Of a stretch of 64,000 nucleotides of DNA, positions 59,262-64,000 are shown piece after piece. The stretch spans positions 682,001-746,000 of the forward strand of contig NZ_CP053085.1 in the NCBI RefSeq assembly GCF_013004105.1, read 5' to 3'. Each line of letters starts with the position of its first letter. Position 1 is the stretch's first letter. Origin of the DNA: Gemmatimonas groenlandica (GTDB taxonomy: Bacteria > Gemmatimonadota > Gemmatimonadetes > Gemmatimonadales > Gemmatimonadaceae). The notes under the pieces were generated by a model. It worked only from the letters and a program-made list of their open reading frames with translations, searched no databases and had not been told where the DNA came from. The translations under genes and the position numbers were made by a program.

Positions 59262-60911
59262 ATGCGCGTTCGCATCCTCATTTCCGCGGCGTTGGGCTTC
59301 CTCGCCGCCAGCCTGTCTCTCTCGCAGCAGGCCCGGGCCCAGCTTGGGCTCCCTTCGCGGCCCTCGAGCACAGACAGCGCCGCGACCAGCGTGTCTTCGG
59401 CATCGCCCCGGGCGGCGCTGCAGTCGTTCCTGCGCCTCGCCGAGGCAAACGACTGGGTCGGCGCCGCCGAGTATCTGTCCGTGTCCACCGCGGAGCGAGA
59501 TCGGGCCTCACAGCTGGCACGTCGGCTCAAGACGATCCTCGATCAGCGTCTCGCGATCGATGTGCGCACGGTGTCCGGTGCCGTCTCCGGCGACACGACG
59601 GATGGCGACATGGGCGGCGACCGGATCGGCGTGATCACGTCGGTCAACGGCCGCGAGGATCCGGTCCGCATGGTGCGCCTGTCCGCGCCTGCGTCTGGAG
59701 GGCCGGTGCGATGGGTGTTCTCGCAGGCCACCGTCGGCTTCATCGATAGCTGGTTCGAGAATCTCGGCGCACCGTGGCTGCGTGAGCGGCTCCCTCGCAC
59801 GCTGATGCGCGAAGGCCCTTTCAACGTGTACTACTGGCAGTGGATCGGACTCGGGCTGGCGATTCCGGTCGTGCTATTGCTGGCTTGGGGACTCGGGGCC
59901 CTGCTGCGCAATCTTTTGGGGCGCATCGCGCGACACACCGTGACCGAGTGGGACGATCTGTTGCTGGAGCATCTTCGCGGACCGTTCCGCTTGTGGGCGG
60001 CGTCGTTGGCGATCGGACCGCTCCTGTCGCTGCTGGACCTCAATACGCGCGTGGCCGGATTCTTCACGTCGCTGACGCGCGGTCTCGTGCTGATCTCGAT
60101 CTTCTGGGGTCTGCTGCGCATCATCCGCCTCGCGCAGGATCGCGTGGCGAATGCGGCGTGGGCCACGGGGCAGGGCACGCAGGCGCGAACACTGGTTCCG
60201 CTGCTCGGCAACTTCCTGCGGGTGACGCTGGCGATCATCGCGCTGCTGGTGGCGCTGGCGCAATTCGGCTATCCCGTCGGCACGTTGCTCGCCGGTCTTG
60301 GTATCGGAGGTATCGCGGTGGCGCTGGCCGCGCAGAAGACTGTCGAACATCTGTTCGGCAGCGTGTCGCTGGCGGCTGACAACGCCTTTCGCGTTGGCGA
60401 TTGGGTTCGCGCTGGTGCGTCGGAGGGCGCGGTCGAGCGCATCGGTCTGCGCTCCACGAGCATCCGAACGGTCGATCGCACGGTGGTGCGCATTCCCAAC
60501 GGGCGGCTCGCCGACGAACGCATCGAGACCTTCGGCGAGCGCGACCGCATTCTGCTTCGCACCGACATCGACCTGACCTACGGCACGACGCCGGAGCAAC
60601 TCGAGCGCATTCGCGATGCACTCGAAGCGGCGTTGCGCGCGCATCCCCTGATCTTCACCGATGTGGTGCGCGTGAACGTGGTGGCCTTCACCGATTCGGC
60701 GATACGCGTCAACGTGGTAGCCTGGTTTCTCACGACCGACTATCAGGAATTCCTGCACATCCGTCACGCGATGTTGATCACGTTCATGCGGATCATTGCC
60801 GACAATGGATCGAGTTTCGCGTTTCCCTCCCGCACCATCTATCACGTGCAGCAGGACGGCACAACGCCGGTTCCGGTCATCGGTGCCAGCGCGCCGGCCG
60901 CGGATGTATAG
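59262..60911 (+). CDS. Mechanosensitive channel of the MscS family
   Basis: 549 residues. Signal peptide (ends QQARAQ), then an extracytoplasmic domain to about residue 190, then four or five membrane helices. The MscS pore and beta domain are clear: LAGLGIGGIAVALAAQKTVEHLFGS, NAFRVGDWVRAG, RSTSIRTVDRTVVRIPNGRL, and the C-terminal alpha/beta domain. It opens under membrane tension to release solutes. The start is 28 bases after tRNA-Lys; ATG 59262 is used. Confidence 0.92.
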   Translation: MRVRILISAALGFLAASLSLSQQARAQLGLPSRPSSTDSAATSVSSASPRAALQSFLRLAEANDWVGAAEYLSVSTAERDRASQLARRLKTILDQRLAIDVRTVSGAVSGDTTDGDMGGDRIGVITSVNGREDPVRMVRLSAPASGGPVRWVFSQATVGFIDSWFENLGAPWLRERLPRTLMREGPFNVYYWQWIGLGLAIPVVLLLAWGLGALLRNLLGRIARHTVTEWDDLLLEHLRGPFRLWAASLAIGPLLSLLDLNTRVAGFFTSLTRGLVLISIFWGLLRIIRLAQDRVANAAWATGQGTQARTLVPLLGNFLRVTLAIIALLVALAQFGYPVGTLLAGLGIGGIAVALAAQKTVEHLFGSVSLAADNAFRVGDWVRAGASEGAVERIGLRSTSIRTVDRTVVRIPNGRLADERIETFGERDRILLRTDIDLTYGTTPEQLERIRDALEAALRAHPLIFTDVVRVNVVAFTDSAIRVNVVAWFLTTDYQEFLHIRHAMLITFMRIIADNGSSFAFPSRTIYHVQQDGTTPVPVIGASAPAADV

Positions 60912-60926
60912 CGTCGAGTGGGCGTC

Positions 60927-62861
60927 ATGATCCTGCCGCTGCTGGTCCTCGCGCAGGGTGACATGATTCAGGCGCCACCGCCACTACTGGCCACGGAGTT
61001 GGCCGCGACGCTGCTGCAGGGGGCGATCACCACCGGACTCGCGGCACTCTGCGCGCACTTGTACGTGCGGTACAGACGTCCGTGGTTCGGCTGGTTCGCG
61101 GTGGCGTGGAGCGTGTACGTGGCGCGCCTGCTTTGCATTCTCAGCTTTCTGCTCACCGGCGAGCGCGTGTGGTTGTACTGGCATCAGGTCACCACCGGGT
61201 GGACCGCGCTCGCGCTGCTCTGGTCGGCGATCGTGTTTTTGCGACAGCCCAAGGCGCGACCGGCGTATTTGTTATTGGCGCTCTTTCCGGCGCTTTGGTC
61301 GTACGTGGCGATTTATCAACTCGATCACTTCCTCTGGGCCGCACTGCCCGCGGTGTTGTTCCTGAGCGGCGCGACGATGTGGACCGGCTGGGTCTTCTGG
61401 CGTCATCATCGCATCGCGAGTTCGACCGGCGCGCGCCTGCTCGCCATTTCGTTCTTCCTCTGGGGACTGCACCACCTCGACTATCCGTTCCTGCGGGCGC
61501 AGGGCGCATGGACGCCGTGGGGCTACTACCTCGACATCTCCTTCGAGCTGTTGGTCGGCTTCGGACTGGTGTTGCTGGTGCTCGATGATCTCGGCCGCGG
61601 CGTGCGTGCCCTGTCGGCGCTCTCCGGCGACTTGCAGCGTCGCGATCGCACGACCGATCCACTCGATGCGCTGCTGTCACGCCCGCTCGCCTTGCCGGGC
61701 GTGCGCGGCACGGCGATGTACCTTTTCGATGCAGACGGCGCCGACGATGCGGCGGCCGCCGACGTGCTCGATGGCGTGCTCACAGCCTGGCGTGACGAGG
61801 AACCGGCCGATCCGACGCTGACTGGTGCGACACCCGTAGGAAGTGCACCGGCCACCCGCGGACGATTCGTGCGTGGTGCCGGTTCGTGTTCGTCATGGGA
61901 CAATGCCCGGCCCGAGAAAGCCGTGTTGGACGCGCTGACGCGGATGCGAATCTCCCGGCGCCCGCAAGTCGTGGCGGCGGAAGGGCGACAACCGTTCATC
62001 GCCGCGCTGCCGGTGGGTACCGGCACGCGTCTGGTCGGCGCCCTGGTAATGGCGGGCGACGTGCGCAATCCGTTTACCGCACTCGACGACGACTTCCTGC
62101 TTACGCTCGGTCAGCAGGTCGGCGCCGCACTCGAACAGTCGGCGCTCGATCGTCAGTTGGCCACCCGCACGAAGGCACTTGAGCAGCTCTCCGCCCGCAT
62201 GGTGCGGCAGCACGAAGACGAGCGTCGTCGTTTGTCGCGCGAATTGCATGACGAAACCGCGCAGGTGTTCTCGGCGGTGAAGATGCAGCTCGAGGCCTTG
62301 CGCCCGCTGTTGGCCGGTGGGGCGTCGCCCCGCCTTGATCGCCTGCTCTCGCTGGTCGATACTGGCATCGCGAGCATTCGGCAGGTCACCAGCGATCTGC
62401 GCCCGTCGCTGCTCGATGATCTGGGCCTGCGGCCGGCGTTGCATTCGCTGGTCACCGATTTCACTGAGCGGAGCGGGATTCGCGCGACCTTCGACGCGCC
62501 TGGCGCGTTTCCGCCGCTGCATCCTGACGCCGATCTGGCGCTGTTCCGCGCGCTGCAGGAAGCGCTGTCGAACGTCGTGCGCCACGCGCAGGCATCGCAG
62601 GTCGATGTGCTGGTGACCGTCGATGACCAGGGACTCGTGCTGTCCGTCCGCGACGACGGCAACGGGTTTCCGATCGGACGCAACGGTCGCATTCGCGACG
62701 CCGAGCATCGCATGGGGCTGACCGGCATGCGCGAGCGCATCTTCGCCATCGGCGGCGATGTCGTCATCGCCAACCGGAGCAAAGGTGCTGAAGTGCGAAT
62801 CAGCGCGCCGCGCGTGGATGTCGGCCTTTCAACGACCCTTTCAACGACTCCGACCCCTTGA
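60927..62861 (+). CDS. NarL-type sensor histidine kinase (HisKA_3)
   Basis: 644 residues. Seven or eight N-terminal helices to about 215, then a GAF-like region (about 260-400), and a HisKA_3 domain: EDERRRLSRELHDETAQVFSAVKM with the His, followed by an HATPase (EALSNVVRHAQAS, DDGNGF, GLTGMRERIFAIGG). It senses an unknown signal and phosphorylates the response regulator encoded 21 bases downstream. GTG 60918 is an alternative start. Confidence 0.92.
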   Translation: MILPLLVLAQGDMIQAPPPLLATELAATLLQGAITTGLAALCAHLYVRYRRPWFGWFAVAWSVYVARLLCILSFLLTGERVWLYWHQVTTGWTALALLWSAIVFLRQPKARPAYLLLALFPALWSYVAIYQLDHFLWAALPAVLFLSGATMWTGWVFWRHHRIASSTGARLLAISFFLWGLHHLDYPFLRAQGAWTPWGYYLDISFELLVGFGLVLLVLDDLGRGVRALSALSGDLQRRDRTTDPLDALLSRPLALPGVRGTAMYLFDADGADDAAAADVLDGVLTAWRDEEPADPTLTGATPVGSAPATRGRFVRGAGSCSSWDNARPEKAVLDALTRMRISRRPQVVAAEGRQPFIAALPVGTGTRLVGALVMAGDVRNPFTALDDDFLLTLGQQVGAALEQSALDRQLATRTKALEQLSARMVRQHEDERRRLSRELHDETAQVFSAVKMQLEALRPLLAGGASPRLDRLLSLVDTGIASIRQVTSDLRPSLLDDLGLRPALHSLVTDFTERSGIRATFDAPGAFPPLHPDADLALFRALQEALSNVVRHAQASQVDVLVTVDDQGLVLSVRDDGNGFPIGRNGRIRDAEHRMGLTGMRERIFAIGGDVVIANRSKGAEVRISAPRVDVGLSTTLSTTPTP

Positions 62862-62882
62862 ACCTCCTCGTGCGAGCATCTC

Positions 62883-63563
62883 GTGAAACGACCGTCTGAA
62901 GTCGGGCAGGAGCCCGCGCGTATTCGCGTGCTGATCGCCGACGATCACGCGCTCGTACGCGAAGGTTTGCGCTACGTGCTCGATGCGGATCCGGGCATCG
63001 AAGTGGTGGCGGAGGCCGCGAACGGCCGCATCGCTGTGGAAATGGCGCTGCAGTTCGCACCGGATGTCGTCGTGCTCGACATCACGATGCCCGAAGAGAC
63101 CGGACTGCATGCTGCCGCGCGCCTTCGCGAGGCGTTGCCCTCGGCGCGCATCCTCATGTTGAGCATGCACGACCAAACGGAGTACGTGCGCGAAGGGATG
63201 CGCATCGGTACGCACGGCTATCTGCTGAAAGACTCGGCCGGCGAGGAATTGCGGGCAGCGATTCACGCGGTGCATGCTGGTGGTACGTTCTTCAGTCCCG
63301 CCGTCGTGAAACGACTCACCGCGAGCGAAGCGGCACCGGTGTCGGCGCCGCAGGTGCAGCTCGAGCAGCTCACACCGCGCGAACGCGATGTGCTGAGCGG
63401 CGTGGCCCGTGGACTGACCAACAAGGCGATCGCGGCGGAGCTGGGTATCAGTCGACGAACGGTGGAGGCGCATCGCGAGAGTCTGATGCGGAAGCTCGAG
63501 ATTCACAGCGTCGCGGGGCTCACGCGATTCGCGCTTGAAGCGGGGTTGGTCGCCGACGCGTGA
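62883..63563 (+). CDS. NarL/LuxR-type response regulator
   Basis: 226 residues from GTG 62883. REC domain: VLIADDHALVREG, phospho-acceptor Asp66 in VVVLDITMPEETG, Lys in LLKDSAG. LuxR HTH at about 155-220: LTPRERDVLSGVARGLTNKAIAAELGISRRTVEAHRESLMRKL. It is the cognate partner of the upstream kinase; target genes are not evident. Confidence 0.95.
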   Translation: MKRPSEVGQEPARIRVLIADDHALVREGLRYVLDADPGIEVVAEAANGRIAVEMALQFAPDVVVLDITMPEETGLHAAARLREALPSARILMLSMHDQTEYVREGMRIGTHGYLLKDSAGEELRAAIHAVHAGGTFFSPAVVKRLTASEAAPVSAPQVQLEQLTPRERDVLSGVARGLTNKAIAAELGISRRTVEAHRESLMRKLEIHSVAGLTRFALEAGLVADA

Positions 63564-63632
63564 CATCCCCGTGTCCCGCCGGTGATCGTTCCGTCGGCGC
63601 GCCGTCACGCGCGATGACGAATCTATTTGTCC

Positions 63633-64000
63633 ATGAGCCCATGGCTGATTCGACTCGATGCGCGTGACCGCGCCTTGTTCGCCCGCCTCGCCCTGAGGTC
63701 CACCACCGCGCGTTCGCGCCGGCGCTTCTGGACCTCCCTCACCCACCTTGGCGGCGCCCGCGCCAGCATCGGTCTCGCCCTCACGCAGTCGCTGCTTCCC
63801 GATGGCTCGTTCGCGCTCAGCTGGCGCACGTTGTGTCTGCTCGGGCTGTCGCATCTGGTGGTGCAGCTGATCAAGCGGTCGGTGGGTCGGCCGCGGCCAT
63901 CGGCCGGTGAATCGTCGGGAGCGTTGGTGCTCGTCCCCGATCGGTTCTCCTTCCCGTCGGGGCACGCCTGCGCGGCGATGGCCCTCGCGCTCGGCGTCGC
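63633..64000 (+). CDS. PAP2 superfamily phosphatase (partial)
   Basis: The frame runs off the right edge after 122 codons. KRSVGRPRPS and FPSGHACAA are the first two PAP2 phosphatase motifs (KxxxxxxRP and PSGH). Hydrophobic segments before them fit membrane helices. Such enzymes dephosphorylate undecaprenyl pyrophosphate or phosphatidic acid. ATG 63633 has no good ribosome site; the only other nearby ATG is out of frame. Confidence 0.85.
   Translation, partial: MSPWLIRLDARDRALFARLALRSTTARSRRRFWTSLTHLGGARASIGLALTQSLLPDGSFALSWRTLCLLGLSHLVVQLIKRSVGRPRPSAGESSGALVLVPDRFSFPSGHACAAMALALGV

Overview
The window is about 65% G+C and densely coded on both strands. It suggests a Gemmatimonadota-type chromosome (Gemmatimonas-like). 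The reasons are a SusC/SusD pair, a DUF1592-DUF1552 pair, many exported c-type cytochromes, peptidases and beta-propellers, a PorV-like outer-membrane protein, and frequent 4-nt start/stop overlaps. This assignment is inferred from gene content only. Housekeeping genes (rplS, rnhB, uup, tRNA-Lys) mark it as ordinary chromosome. I saw no insertion sequence, prophage, integrase or CRISPR array.

Layout. 0-1.4 kb: a truncated Tat-exported DAO-type flavoprotein diverges from a c-type cytochrome. 1.8-6.4 kb: susC-susD, closed by a strong terminator. 6.5-7.5 kb: an exported HpcH/HpaI aldolase-like protein (minus). 7.7-13.6 kb: DUF1592 cytochrome-like protein, DUF1552 Tat protein and an exported ankyrin protein, in one operon. 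13.6-14.4 kb: FmdB zinc ribbon and exported RidA. 14.6-20.1 kb: an NHL propeller diverges from a HupE-cytochrome c fusion (with a 12-bp tandem repeat) followed by a PQQ dehydrogenase. 20.2-24.0 kb: a small lipoprotein, mazEF, a second propeller, a Uma2 nuclease-like protein and an MBL-fold hydrolase.

24.3-27.8 kb: radical SAM/SPASM protein and two tandem GT2 glycosyltransferases, followed by remnants of an MBL gene and an FG-GAP gene. 28.0-31.0 kb: a small Gly-rich protein and a sugar ABC transporter (binding protein, permease, single-domain ATPase). 31.1-35.35 kb: four genes chained by 4-nt overlaps (beta-lactamase-like hydrolase, MATE pump, alpha/beta hydrolase, lipoprotein). They converge on a second MATE pump that lies behind a DUF4097 gene. 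38-50.4 kb: M28 peptidase (frameshifted), amidase, DCC protein, Uup-type ABC-F ATPase, MASE1 histidine kinase, DUF885 protein, a hydrolase lacking its catalytic Ser, and an S9 peptidase. 50.7-53.6 kb: rplS, rnhB, a dienoyl-CoA-reductase-like SDR and an OmpA lipoprotein. 53.6-64 kb: two GT4 glycosyltransferases, an exported hydrolase coupled to a PorV-like protein, tRNA-Lys, an MscS channel, a NarL-type two-component pair, and the start of a PAP2 phosphatase.

Working together: much of the window serves envelope and periplasmic chemistry, meaning nutrient uptake (SusCD, ABC sugar importer), periplasmic oxidation (PQQ dehydrogenase, cytochromes, flavoprotein), proteolysis (M28, S9, DUF885) and drug or metabolite export (MATE). 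The most unusual assemblies are the HupE-cytochrome c fusion beside a PQQ dehydrogenase, the DUF1592-DUF1552-ankyrin operon, the radical SAM-GT2-GT2 module bordered by gene scars, and the four-gene translationally coupled operon.
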